This document shows, in pieces, positions 32,292 to 40,009 of a stretch of DNA of 55,003 nucleotides; position 1 is the first letter of the stretch, and every line of letters starts with the position of its first letter. The notes under the pieces were generated by a model. The model saw only the letters and a list, made by a program, of their open reading frames with translations. It was not told the DNA's origin and made no database searches. This stretch comes from Alsobacter soli (GTDB lineage: Bacteria > Pseudomonadota > Alphaproteobacteria > Rhizobiales > Beijerinckiaceae). The stretch spans positions 1 to 55,003 of the forward strand of contig NZ_PVZS01000026.1 in the NCBI RefSeq assembly GCF_003004785.1. The letters run 5' to 3'. The position numbers and the translations under genes are program-made.

Positions 32292-32888
32292 ATGCGCAGG
32301 ATGATCATTCTGGCGGGCGCGCTCGCCTGCCTGCCGATGGCGGCCCACGCGCAATCCGACGGACGCGACTGGGACAGGCGCGGCGACTGGATGCAGCAAA
32401 CGGGCGATCGAGGGGACTGGCGCGACAGTTCGGACCGCGATCGCTTCGACCGCGGCCGGGGCATGGAGGAATCGCGTGACGCCCGCAGCGGCTGGCGGGA
32501 CCAGGGGCGCTCGCGCGACGGCGAGGACGAAGACCATGGTCGCGGCGGAATGGGCATGGGCATGGACCACGAGGAGATGATGCGCATGCATCATCGCATG
32601 ATGCGCCAGGGCATGGGCATGGGCATGGGCGGGATGGGCCGCGCAGGCGCGAGCTTCATGCTGCGGGCCGGCGACGTCCGCCTCGGGGTGCGCTGCAGTC
32701 CCTCCGAGACCATGAAGGCCTGCGTGGACGCCGCGACGGACCTGATGGACCGGGCCAAGACCCTGTCGACAGGCGGCATGTCCGGCTCGTCCTCCACCAC
32801 GGCTCCGTCCACCTCCGGGTCGGGCGCCGGAACTCCGGGCTCGACGAGCCCTGGAACAGGCGGCGGAGCGGCTGCTCCCAAGCCGTGA
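32292..32888 (+). CDS. Secreted Asp/Arg- and Gly/Met-rich protein of unknown function
   Basis: The 198-residue protein has a clear signal peptide (MRRMIILAGALACLPMAAHA, cleaved before QSD). The mature part is low-complexity: a charged region rich in Asp, Arg and Gly, then a Gly-Met-His stretch (DHEEMMRMHHRMMRQGMGM) around residues 97-118, then a short ordered segment (RLGVRCSPSETMKACVDAATDLMD) with two Cys, then a Ser/Thr/Gly tail. The His/Met-rich part could bind metal such as copper, which is inference. The ordered segment recalls small conserved periplasmic proteins, but I cannot name a family. It has its own EcfG-type promoter and is followed 75 bases later by a BA14K gene. Confidence 0.75.
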   Translation: MRRMIILAGALACLPMAAHAQSDGRDWDRRGDWMQQTGDRGDWRDSSDRDRFDRGRGMEESRDARSGWRDQGRSRDGEDEDHGRGGMGMGMDHEEMMRMHHRMMRQGMGMGMGGMGRAGASFMLRAGDVRLGVRCSPSETMKACVDAATDLMDRAKTLSTGGMSGSSSTTAPSTSGSGAGTPGSTSPGTGGGAAAPKP

Positions 32889-32963
32889 GGCGAAACGGCG
32901 CGCCGGGACCCAAGCCGGTCCTGGCGCGTTGACGCGGAGACAACGACAAATGGAGCAATCCCC

Positions 32964-33425
32964 ATGAGCCTGGCTCTCCCGCGCAGTACCTTCATGATCT
33001 TCGCCGCCGCTTCGCTGGCGGGCGCGGCCATGATCGCGGCCCGTCCGGCCGCGGCCGCCCCCGCAGCGCCGGCCCTCGTGGCCCAGTCCGCCGACGGCGG
33101 CGCCGTCACCCAGGTCCAGTGGAGTGGGCGCCATTGGGGCGGCCACTATGGCGGTCGTTATGGCGGCGGCTACGGCCGCCACGGCTACTACCGCCACGGC
33201 GGCGGCTGGGGCGGCGGCGCGGCTGCGGCCGGCATCGCCGGCCTCGCCACGGGCGCCATCATCGGCGGCGCTCTTTCGCAGCCCGCCTATCCGGCCTACC
33301 CCGCCTACGGCGCAGTCGAGAGCGGCGGCGATTCCACGGCCTACTGCATGCAGCGGTTCAGGTCCTACGATCCGGCGAGCGGCACTTACCTGGGCTACGA
33401 CGGCATGCGCCATCCCTGCCCGTAA
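32964..33425 (+). CDS. BA14K-family secreted protein
   Basis: The 153-residue protein has a signal peptide (to about residue 32, AAAA), a Gly/His/Tyr-rich stretch (residues ~55-75, HYGGRYGGGYGRHGYY), a hydrophobic Ala/Gly helix with IAGLATGAIIGGAL, and the C-terminal BA14K motif YCMQRFRSYDPASGTYLGYD. The family was named for a Brucella immunoreactive 14-kDa protein with lectin-like activity; related proteins are common in Hyphomicrobiales and are surface- or membrane-associated. A GGAG ribosome site precedes the ATG. It is probably co-transcribed from the stress-type promoter at 32205 and ends in a terminator. Confidence 0.88.
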   Translation: MSLALPRSTFMIFAAASLAGAAMIAARPAAAAPAAPALVAQSADGGAVTQVQWSGRHWGGHYGGRYGGGYGRHGYYRHGGGWGGGAAAAGIAGLATGAIIGGALSQPAYPAYPAYGAVESGGDSTAYCMQRFRSYDPASGTYLGYDGMRHPCP

Positions 33426-33448
33426 TCGGCCAGCCTGCATGAGCAGAG

Positions 33449-33475
33449 AAGAGCCCGCTTCGGCGGGCTCTTTTC
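33449..33475 (+). terminator. Intrinsic terminator after the BA14K gene
   Basis: GAGCCCGC, loop TTCG, GCGGGCTC, then TTTT, with flanking AA/TT pairs. It starts 24 bases after the BA14K stop. Confidence 0.9.
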
Positions 33476-33548
33476 GTTCAGCCACGGATGCGGGCGCATA
33501 AGCGCCGGATCGCTTTCGTCGGGACGCCAATGCCACTACAAGCGCCCG

Positions 33549-34946
33549 ATGAGCGAAGCGACACTCTCCCGGCCGACCCGCTCCGCGTGGATCGGAGAGA
33601 TCCGGTCCACCCTGGCCCTGAGCTGGCCCCTGATCCTGACCAACGTCGCCCAGACCGGGATGACGGCGACGGACGTGCTCATGCTTGGCCGGCTCGGTCC
33701 CGAGGCCGTCGCGGCCAGCGCCCTGGGAGCCAACCTGTACTTCTTCTTCCTGATGTTCGGCATCGGGGTGATGAGCGCCACCTCGTCCCTGGTGGCCGCG
33801 CAACGGGGGCGGATGGCGCATTCCGTGCGAGAGGTCCGGCGCATCCTGCGGCAGGGAATCTGGGCGGCCGTGTGCATCAGCGTTCCGTGCTGGGCGGCGC
33901 TGTGGAACGGCGAGACCGTGCTGCGCTGGCTGGGGCAGGACCCCAAGCTCGCGGCGGAGGCCGGAGCCTATCTGCACACGCTGCAGTGGAGCATCCTGCC
34001 GTTCCTGCTTTACCTGGCGCTGCGCTCGTTCATGGCGGCCATGGAGCGGCCCGCCTGGGCGATGGCGGCCGTGTTCATCGGGCTTGGGGCGAACGCGCTG
34101 GCGAACTGGCTGCTCATCTTCGGCCACTGGGGCTTCCCCAGGCTCGGCGTGCCTGGGTCGGGACTGGCCACGCTCTGCGCCACCACGCTCATGGCGCTGG
34201 TGCTTGTCGGTGTGCTGATGTCCGACCGGCGTTTCCGGCGCTATCGCGTGTTCGGCCGTCTCTGGCGGCCCGACTGGTCGCGCTTCCGCGCGTTCTGGCG
34301 GCTCGGCCTGCCGATCGGCGTCACCGTGCTGTTCGAGGCCTCCATCTTTCAGGCGGCGGTGGTGCTCATGGGCCTGATCGGCGAGACGGCCCTGGCGGCC
34401 CATGCCGTAGCTATCCAGATCGCCTCCCTGACGTTCATGGTCCCGCTTGGCATGGGGCAGGCCGCCACGGTGAGGGTGGGGCGAGCCTTCGGAGCCCGCG
34501 ACCCGCACGGGGCGACGCTTGCCGGCTGGACGGCCTTCGCGCTCGGGGTCGGCTTCATGGCCTGCACGGCGGTGCTGATGGTGAGCGCCCCCAACCTGCT
34601 GATCGGGGCGTTTCTCGATGTTTCAGCCCCGACCAACGCGCATGTGGTGGAGACCGCCACCCTGTTCCTTGCGTTTGCGGCGCTGTTCCAGGTGGCCGAC
34701 GGCGCGCAGGTGGTCGGGGCCGGCATGCTGCGGGGCCTGCATGACACGCGCGTGCCCATGTGGTTCGCGGCCCTGGGCTATTGGGGCCTCGGCTTCCCGC
34801 TCGGCGCGACGCTTGCGTTTCCGCTTCATTGGGGAGGGGCGGGGGTCTGGGCCGGGCTCGCCGCGGGCCTCGCCGTGGTCGCCGTGCTGATGCTGTGGCG
34901 GTGGGCGCGTCGAGACGCCCTGGGCCTTGTGCCTCGGATGCGTTGA
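33549..34946 (+). CDS. MATE-family multidrug/metabolite exporter
   Basis: The 465-residue protein has twelve predicted helices in two homologous halves. The first begins ALSWPLILTNVAQTGMTATD, and the second begins AFWRLGLPIGVTVLFEASIFQ. Such NorM-like exporters expel cationic drugs or metabolites using a sodium or proton gradient. Features include DVLMLGRLGPEAVAA and a QVADGAQVVGAGMLRGLHDT stretch typical of helix 10-11. The ATG has no clear ribosome site. It is read alone between a terminator and the phytochrome promoter region. Confidence 0.92.
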   Translation: MSEATLSRPTRSAWIGEIRSTLALSWPLILTNVAQTGMTATDVLMLGRLGPEAVAASALGANLYFFFLMFGIGVMSATSSLVAAQRGRMAHSVREVRRILRQGIWAAVCISVPCWAALWNGETVLRWLGQDPKLAAEAGAYLHTLQWSILPFLLYLALRSFMAAMERPAWAMAAVFIGLGANALANWLLIFGHWGFPRLGVPGSGLATLCATTLMALVLVGVLMSDRRFRRYRVFGRLWRPDWSRFRAFWRLGLPIGVTVLFEASIFQAAVVLMGLIGETALAAHAVAIQIASLTFMVPLGMGQAATVRVGRAFGARDPHGATLAGWTAFALGVGFMACTAVLMVSAPNLLIGAFLDVSAPTNAHVVETATLFLAFAALFQVADGAQVVGAGMLRGLHDTRVPMWFAALGYWGLGFPLGATLAFPLHWGGAGVWAGLAAGLAVVAVLMLWRWARRDALGLVPRMR

Positions 34947-35112
34947 TCCGACGCTATGGACGCAACTTACCCTCGCAAGGTAGGCTGCGCGCAACGCGAC
35001 CAGGAGCTGTTCCCCCCGATGCTCTTCAGCGATCCCCCGGCGGGCTCCTCGCGAGCCGAAGCCATGCGCGCCAACGACGACGGGCCGGACGGCGAATTTT
35101 TTCGCGCGGCCT

Positions 35113-35137
35113 GGAACCTTCCGCCCGGCGCGACGTT
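35113..35137 (+). promoter_or_regulatory. EcfG-type promoter of the heme oxygenase-bacteriophytochrome operon
   Basis: GGAAC (35113-35117), 16-base spacer, CGTT (35134-35137), 77 bases before the heme oxygenase start. It fits the general stress response consensus exactly in both boxes. It lies in a 268-base gap that has no other supported gene. Confidence 0.68.
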
Positions 35138-35214
35138 TGCAGGCTTCGCTGGATCGGTCCCGTTCCCGGCGGCCTTGTCGCGCGGGCTGCGCTTCCCCTG
35201 AATTCGGGTTGTGC

Positions 35215-35772
35215 ATGCTGCTCGACCGGCTCAAGCGCGAGACCCGCGCAGACCATGACAGGATCGAGGCGGATCTGGACCTGCTCAGGCCCAATCTGTC
35301 GCTGGCGGACTACGTCGGACTGCTGCAGCGCTATCACGCCTTCTTCCGGCGCTGGGAGCCGCGCGTCGGCGCGCTGGTCGGCGACGAGGCCTTCTTCGGT
35401 CCTCGGCGAAAGCTCGGGCTGCTGGCGGACGACCTCGACCAGCTCGGCGCCAAGCCGTCGACGCTCACGGCGCCCGTGCCGGCGTTGGCCAGCAGGGCCG
35501 AGGCGATGGGGTCGCTTTACGTGCTGGAGGGATCAACCATGGGCGGTCTGGTGATCGCCAGGCATATCGAGGGCGTCCTGGGCCTGCGTGGTCCAGGAGC
35601 GCGGTATTTCAGCAATTACGGCCGCGACGCCGCGGAGCGGTGGCGCACGTTCCGGGCCGCCCTGGCCGACATCTCGCGTCCCGAGGACGAAGACGCCATC
35701 GTGGCCGCCGCGCGCGGGACATTCGTTCTGCTGAACCGCTGGCTCTGCCCCCAGGAGCCTGCCCATGGGTGA
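35215..35772 (+). CDS. bphO: Biliverdin-producing heme oxygenase
   Basis: The 185-residue heme oxygenase opens haem to biliverdin IX-alpha, the chromophore of the phytochrome encoded next. The proximal haem ligand is likely His14 (KRETRADHDRIEAD), and the distal glycine-rich helix reads VLEGSTMGGLVIARHI. The start MLLDRLKRE at 35215 matches the family. The open frame from 35137 overlaps the promoter and is rejected. Its stop overlaps the bphP start by 8 bases, so the two are coupled. Together they supply and use the bilin pigment. Confidence 0.92.
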   Translation: MLLDRLKRETRADHDRIEADLDLLRPNLSLADYVGLLQRYHAFFRRWEPRVGALVGDEAFFGPRRKLGLLADDLDQLGAKPSTLTAPVPALASRAEAMGSLYVLEGSTMGGLVIARHIEGVLGLRGPGARYFSNYGRDAAERWRTFRAALADISRPEDEDAIVAAARGTFVLLNRWLCPQEPAHG

Positions 35773-37984
35773 AGCGCTGAACGATCCAATGCTCGACAGC
35801 TGCGCGCGCGAGCCGATCCGCACGCCCGGCAGCATCCAGCCGCATGGGGCCCTCTTCGCCCTGACGCCCGGGGAGTGGCGGCTGGCGCAGGCCAGCGCGA
35901 ACGCAGACCGGGTCCTGAACTGCTCCGTGGAGAGCGCCCTCGGGCAGCCGATCAGCGCGGTGCTGGCCGACGGGGCAGACGACATCGCCGCCGTGCTGGC
36001 GGGCGGGGGCGAGTTTCCGCCCTCGCGCGTGCTGCGCATCGCCGGGGTTGACTACCACCCGGTGTCGCACTGGTCCGGCGGGGTCATGATTCTCGAGCTG
36101 GAGGAATCCGCGCGGGGAGCGAACGTCCGGCTCGAGGACGCCTATGGGGACGTCCGGCGCTTCGCCCAGGAGATGCAGGACAGCCACGACGAGCGGGACG
36201 TCGCGCAGAGCGCCGCGGATACGGTTCGCCGCATCACGGGCTTCGACCGCGCGCTGATCTACCGCTTCGACGAGAACTGGAACGGCGTCGTGCTGGGCGA
36301 GAGCCGCAATGACGCCCTGCCGTCGTACCTGCACCTGCGCTTCCCGGCGTCGGATATCCCGGCGCAGGCGCGCGAGCTCTACCGCCTGAACCGCGTGCGC
36401 CAGATCCCGAACGCGGCTTACGACCCCGCGCCCATCCTGCGCGCGCCCGGCGTCGCCTCGCCGGAGCCTCTCGACCTGTCCTACTCGGTGTTGCGGAGCG
36501 TGTCGCCCGTGCACCTCGAGTACATGCGGAACATGGGCACGGCGGCGTCCATGTCCATTTCGATCGTCGTGAACGGCCGGCTCTGGGGGCTGATCTCCTG
36601 CCACAGCGCAGAACCGCGCCGGGCGCCCCAGCCGGTGCGTACGGCCTGCGACTTCATCGGGCAGATCATGGCGATGCGCCTGGCCGGCCTGGACCTCTAC
36701 GCCGAAGCCTCCGAGCGCGTGCGCCTGCAGAGCGTCCACGCCCGCCTGCTCACCGCAATGGCCCTGGCGCCAAACCTCCTTGTGGGCCTGACCCAGGACG
36801 GCGGAGCCCTGCTTGACCTGACGGGAGCGGCCGGCGCCTCCGTGGTGTCGGACATGGAGGTCCGATCCGTGGGGCAGACGCCGGACGACCGCGCGGTCCG
36901 CGCCATCGCGGGCCGGCTGTCCAGCCTGACGGAAGACGGCGTCTACGTGACCGAGTCGCTGGCGCGTGACATCCCGGAAGCGGCGGAGCACAGGGACAGC
37001 GCGAGCGGCCTCCTGGCCATCTCGATCTCGCAGATCCACCCCAGCTACGTGCTCTGGTTCCGGCCCGAGGTGATCCGGACCGTGCACTGGGCGGGCGAGC
37101 CCGCCAAGACGCGCGAGCCCGGCTCCGAGCGGCTGTCGCCGCGCAAGTCGTTCGAGTCCTGGAAGGAGACCGTCCGGCTCACGGCCGACCCCTGGTCGCA
37201 GCCGGCCGTCGACGCCGCCCGGGCGCTGCGAACCTCCGTGGTCGACATCGTGCTGCGGAAGGCCGAGCAGATGGCCGAGCTCACGGGCGAGCTCGAAAAG
37301 TCCAACAAGGAGCTCGAGGCTTTCTCGTATTCCGTGTCGCACGACCTGCGCGCGCCGTTCCGGCACATCGTGGGCTACGCGGAGCTCTTGCGGGAGCGGC
37401 TCAGCGGCACGCTGGACGACAAGGGGGCGCATTACCTGGAGACCATCATCCAGTCAGCCTTCTCGGCCGGCCGGCTCGTGGACGACCTGCTGAGCTTCTC
37501 CCAGGCCGGGCGCGTCACCCTGCATCCAGTCCGCGTGGACATGGGCAAGCTGGTGGAGGAGGTGCGCCGGCTGCTATCGCCTCAGACCGCGGGCCGTTCC
37601 ATCGAGTGGAAGATCAGCAAGCTCCCGCCCGTGCACGGGGACCCGAGCCTGCTGCGCCAGGTCTGGCAGAACCTGATCTCCAACGCCGTGAAATACACCA
37701 GCGGGCGCGAGACGGCCCTGATCGAGATCTCGGCGGAGAAGAAGGCCAACGAGACCCTCTTCACCGTCCGCGACAACGGGGTCGGCTTCGACATGACTTA
37801 TGTGGGCAAGCTCTTCGGCGTGTTCCAGCGGCTGCACCGGGCCGAGGAGTTCGAGGGCACCGGCATCGGCTTGGCCAATGTGCGCCGCATGGTGGAGCGC
37901 CACGGCGGCCGCGTATGGGCGGAAGGCGTGCTCGACCAGGGCGCCACGTTCCACTTCACTCTTCCCAACCCGGAGGCCCGCTGA
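35765..37984 (+). CDS. bphP: Bacteriophytochrome histidine kinase
   Basis: The 739-residue red/far-red photoreceptor has PAS-GAF-PHY photosensory domains followed by a histidine kinase. Cys13 (DSCAREPIRTPGSIQPHG) is positioned to bind biliverdin covalently, as in bacterial phytochromes. The GAF domain has FPASDIPAQARELY with Asp197. The kinase has the H-box FSYSVSHDLRAPFRH with His526, NLISNAVKYTS and DNGVGFD, ending with GTGIGLANV. An AGGAG site lies 8 bases before the ATG. It is the second gene of the operon. Its stop overlaps the next start by one base (TGATG). Confidence 0.95.
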   Translation: MGEALNDPMLDSCAREPIRTPGSIQPHGALFALTPGEWRLAQASANADRVLNCSVESALGQPISAVLADGADDIAAVLAGGGEFPPSRVLRIAGVDYHPVSHWSGGVMILELEESARGANVRLEDAYGDVRRFAQEMQDSHDERDVAQSAADTVRRITGFDRALIYRFDENWNGVVLGESRNDALPSYLHLRFPASDIPAQARELYRLNRVRQIPNAAYDPAPILRAPGVASPEPLDLSYSVLRSVSPVHLEYMRNMGTAASMSISIVVNGRLWGLISCHSAEPRRAPQPVRTACDFIGQIMAMRLAGLDLYAEASERVRLQSVHARLLTAMALAPNLLVGLTQDGGALLDLTGAAGASVVSDMEVRSVGQTPDDRAVRAIAGRLSSLTEDGVYVTESLARDIPEAAEHRDSASGLLAISISQIHPSYVLWFRPEVIRTVHWAGEPAKTREPGSERLSPRKSFESWKETVRLTADPWSQPAVDAARALRTSVVDIVLRKAEQMAELTGELEKSNKELEAFSYSVSHDLRAPFRHIVGYAELLRERLSGTLDDKGAHYLETIIQSAFSAGRLVDDLLSFSQAGRVTLHPVRVDMGKLVEEVRRLLSPQTAGRSIEWKISKLPPVHGDPSLLRQVWQNLISNAVKYTSGRETALIEISAEKKANETLFTVRDNGVGFDMTYVGKLFGVFQRLHRAEEFEGTGIGLANVRRMVERHGGRVWAEGVLDQGATFHFTLPNPEAR

Positions 37985-38448
37985 TGGCCGAGCTGAGACC
38001 CATCCTGCTCGTGGAGGACAGCTCCCGCGACGTGGAGCTGACCTTGGCGGCCCTGGCGAAATGCCAGCTCGCCAACGAGGTCATCGTCGTGCGGGACGGG
38101 GCCGAGGCTCTGGACTACCTTTACGCTCGCAACGCCTTCCAGGATCGGGAGCGCGGCGACCCGGCCGTGGTGCTGCTCGACCTCAAGCTGCCGAAGATGG
38201 ACGGCCTCGAGGTCCTGGAGCAGATCAAGAAGGACCACGATCTTCGCCCCATCCCTGTCGTGATGCTCACATCTTCGCGAGAGGAGCGGGATCTGGTGCG
38301 CAGTTACCAACTGGGGGTCAACGCTTTCGTGGTGAAGCCCGTTGATTTCCAGGAGTTCTTCAAAGCCATCCAGGAGCTTGGCATGTTCTGGGCGATCCTC
38401 AACGAGCCGCCGCCTCCGGGCAGCCGCTTGCGTTCTTCCCAGGGTTGA
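37984..38448 (+). CDS. Single-domain response regulator, phytochrome partner (Rcp1-like)
   Basis: The 154-residue receiver (LRPILLVEDSSRDVELTLAA) has the phospho-acceptor Asp66 (VVLLDLKLPKMDGLEVL), a Thr in VVMLTSSREERD and Lys in FVVKPVDFQEFF. It resembles Rcp1-type response regulators found next to phytochrome kinases, with a C-terminal tail (FWAILNEPPPP) that promotes dimers in relatives. It has no output domain. It would accept phosphate from BphP and pass it on or act by binding. It is coupled to bphP by a one-base overlap. Confidence 0.92.
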   Translation: MAELRPILLVEDSSRDVELTLAALAKCQLANEVIVVRDGAEALDYLYARNAFQDRERGDPAVVLLDLKLPKMDGLEVLEQIKKDHDLRPIPVVMLTSSREERDLVRSYQLGVNAFVVKPVDFQEFFKAIQELGMFWAILNEPPPPGSRLRSSQG

Positions 38449-38467
38449 GCGCGTGCCGGGCAGCAGA

Positions 38468-39481
38468 ATGGTCAAGATCCTCCTCGTCGAAGATTCGGAG
38501 CTGGACGCCGATCTGGTCGGCGAATACCTGCGCAAGAGCGGGCTGAGCTTTTCCGTCACACGGGTCGAGGATCGGGCGGGCTTCGAAGCGGAGCTCGCGA
38601 AGGGCGGCTACGACCTCATCCTCTCCGACTTCTCGCTTCCAAGCTTCGACGGGATGGCGGCCCTGGCCCTGAGGCGCGAGCGGGCCCCCAACGTGCCGTT
38701 CATCTTCGTGTCCGGCGTGCTCGGCGAGGAGATCGCGATCGAGTCGCTGAAACAGGGCGCGACGGATTACGTGCTGAAGCCCCGATTGCAGCGCCTGGGC
38801 CCCTCGGTGGAGCGCGCGCTGCGGGAGAGCGAAGCCCAGAGCCTGCGACGGCGCGCCGAGGAGCGGACGCGCCTGCTGGTGGCGGAGCTGAGCCACCGGG
38901 TGAAGAACACCCTGATGACCGTGATCTCCATCGCCCAGCAGACGCTGCGACGGAGCGACGACCTGAAGGCGTTCGAGACGGCCTTCCTGGGGCGCATGCA
39001 CGCGCTCGCCGGCGCCCATTCGCTGCTGCTGCGGGCCAACTGGGGCGACATGGACCTGGAGGAACTCCTGTCGGAGTCGCTGAAGCCGTTCCGGCGAGGG
39101 GACGGCCAGCACGTGCTGCTCCACGGGCAGGATGTCCAGCTGCCCCCGCAACACGCCCTGACGGTGAACCTGATCATCCACGAACTGGCGACCAACGCGG
39201 CCAAGTACGGCGCGCTCGCCTCGGATGGCGGCCGGATCTTCGTGGACTGGACGGTGGAAGACCGCGGCGGCGCGGATCACCTTCACCTGACCTGGCGGGA
39301 GCAGGACGGTCCGCCCGTCAAGGAGCCGCTGAAGCGCGGCTTCGGGTCGACGCTGATCCAGCGCAGCGTCGGTTTCGAGCTGGGCGGGACCGTGTCGCTG
39401 CGCTTTCCGCAGACGGGCGTGGTGTGCGAACTGGATTTCCCGCTTGCGCCGGAGCCGCGAGACATCGAGATCCAGACCTGA
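38468..39481 (+). CDS. Receiver-HWE histidine kinase hybrid
   Basis: The 337-residue protein has an N-terminal receiver (ILLVEDSELDADLV; Asp54 in LILSDFSLPSFDG; Lys in YVLKPRLQ) followed by an HWE-family kinase. The H-box is LLVAELSHRVKNTLM with His143. The N-box LIIHELATNAAKYGAL (His238) and the LTWREQDGP segment (Trp276, Glu278) supply the residues that name the HWE class. No transmembrane segment exists, so it is soluble and takes its input through the receiver. HWE kinases feed the PhyR general stress pathway in alphaproteobacteria. The ATG at 38468 was chosen; a GTG at 38453 with AGGG upstream is a possible alternative. It is the fourth gene of the phytochrome operon. Confidence 0.93.
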   Translation: MVKILLVEDSELDADLVGEYLRKSGLSFSVTRVEDRAGFEAELAKGGYDLILSDFSLPSFDGMAALALRRERAPNVPFIFVSGVLGEEIAIESLKQGATDYVLKPRLQRLGPSVERALRESEAQSLRRRAEERTRLLVAELSHRVKNTLMTVISIAQQTLRRSDDLKAFETAFLGRMHALAGAHSLLLRANWGDMDLEELLSESLKPFRRGDGQHVLLHGQDVQLPPQHALTVNLIIHELATNAAKYGALASDGGRIFVDWTVEDRGGADHLHLTWREQDGPPVKEPLKRGFGSTLIQRSVGFELGGTVSLRFPQTGVVCELDFPLAPEPRDIEIQT

Positions 39482-39501
39482 GTTCCAGCGCGCGGCGGGC
39501 C

Positions 39502-39903
39502 TCAGGCCCGCATGGCTCCGGGCTCCCGGACCGCGCCGAACGCCTTCTCCATGGCGCGGCGAAGCGCGATCTCGTCGTAGGGCTTGGCGACCTGCGGCAG
39601 GGAGCGGAACGGCTGCGGCAGCACGGGCGTGTCGGCGTAGCCGCTGCAGAACAGCACGGGCACGCCGCGCTGAGCCAGCAGTTCGGCGACCGGATAGATC
39701 AGCCGCCCGCGCACGTTCACGTCCAGGATGGCGGCGTCCAGCCGCTCGGACCGAGCGGCTGATTCAGCCTCCTCGATCTGCGAAAAAGGGCCGACGATCT
39801 CGCAGCCCATGTCATTCAGAATATCCTCCAGCGCGAGCGCCACCAGGAGTTCGTCCTCGACGACGAGGACCCGCAAGCCGGAGAAATCAATCATGGATGC
39901 CAT
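39502..39903 (-). CDS. Single-domain response regulator resembling FAT GUY receivers
   Basis: The 133-residue receiver (RVLVVEDELLVALALEDIL) has the phospho-acceptor Asp61 (AAILDVNVRGRLIYP) and VPVLFCSGYAD followed by VAKPYDE with Lys107. The FCSGY segment sits where FAT GUY receivers such as SdrG and MrrA have FATG-type motifs; those proteins act between HWE kinases and PhyR in the general stress response. The likely start is ATG 39894 (MIDFSG), because an EcfG-type promoter ends at 39904 and transcription would begin near it. It is convergent with the phytochrome operon, 20 bases from the kinase stop. Its role as a phospho-shuttle is inference. Confidence 0.9.
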   Translation of the reverse strand: MASMIDFSGLRVLVVEDELLVALALEDILNDMGCEIVGPFSQIEEAESAARSERLDAAILDVNVRGRLIYPVAELLAQRGVPVLFCSGYADTPVLPQPFRSLPQVAKPYDEIALRRAMEKAFGAVREPGAMRA

Positions 39904-39928
39904 AACGCAGAGCGGGGCTGCGGGTTCC
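39904..39928 (-). promoter_or_regulatory. EcfG-type promoter of the convergent response regulator
   Basis: On the minus strand GGAAC (39928-39924), 16-base spacer, CGTT (39907-39904). The -10 box touches the first ATG at 39903, so the transcript should start around the second ATG (39894), giving an mRNA with almost no leader. Confidence 0.65.
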
Positions 39929-40009
39929 GGGGTTTACGCAAGTTAGTCTAGCCGCCAGCCTAATCCTTCCTTGACCGGGCCCTTCCGCCCGAGTCGTCCG
40001 GAGCCGACA

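Noticed and set aside
32199-34508. 769-codon minus-strand frame over the secreted protein and MATE genes
   Set aside because: Runs across several real genes and terminators; low-complexity composition.
34956-35201. 81-codon plus-strand frame before heme oxygenase
   Set aside because: No ribosome site, no motif, and it contains the EcfG-type promoter at 35113-35137.
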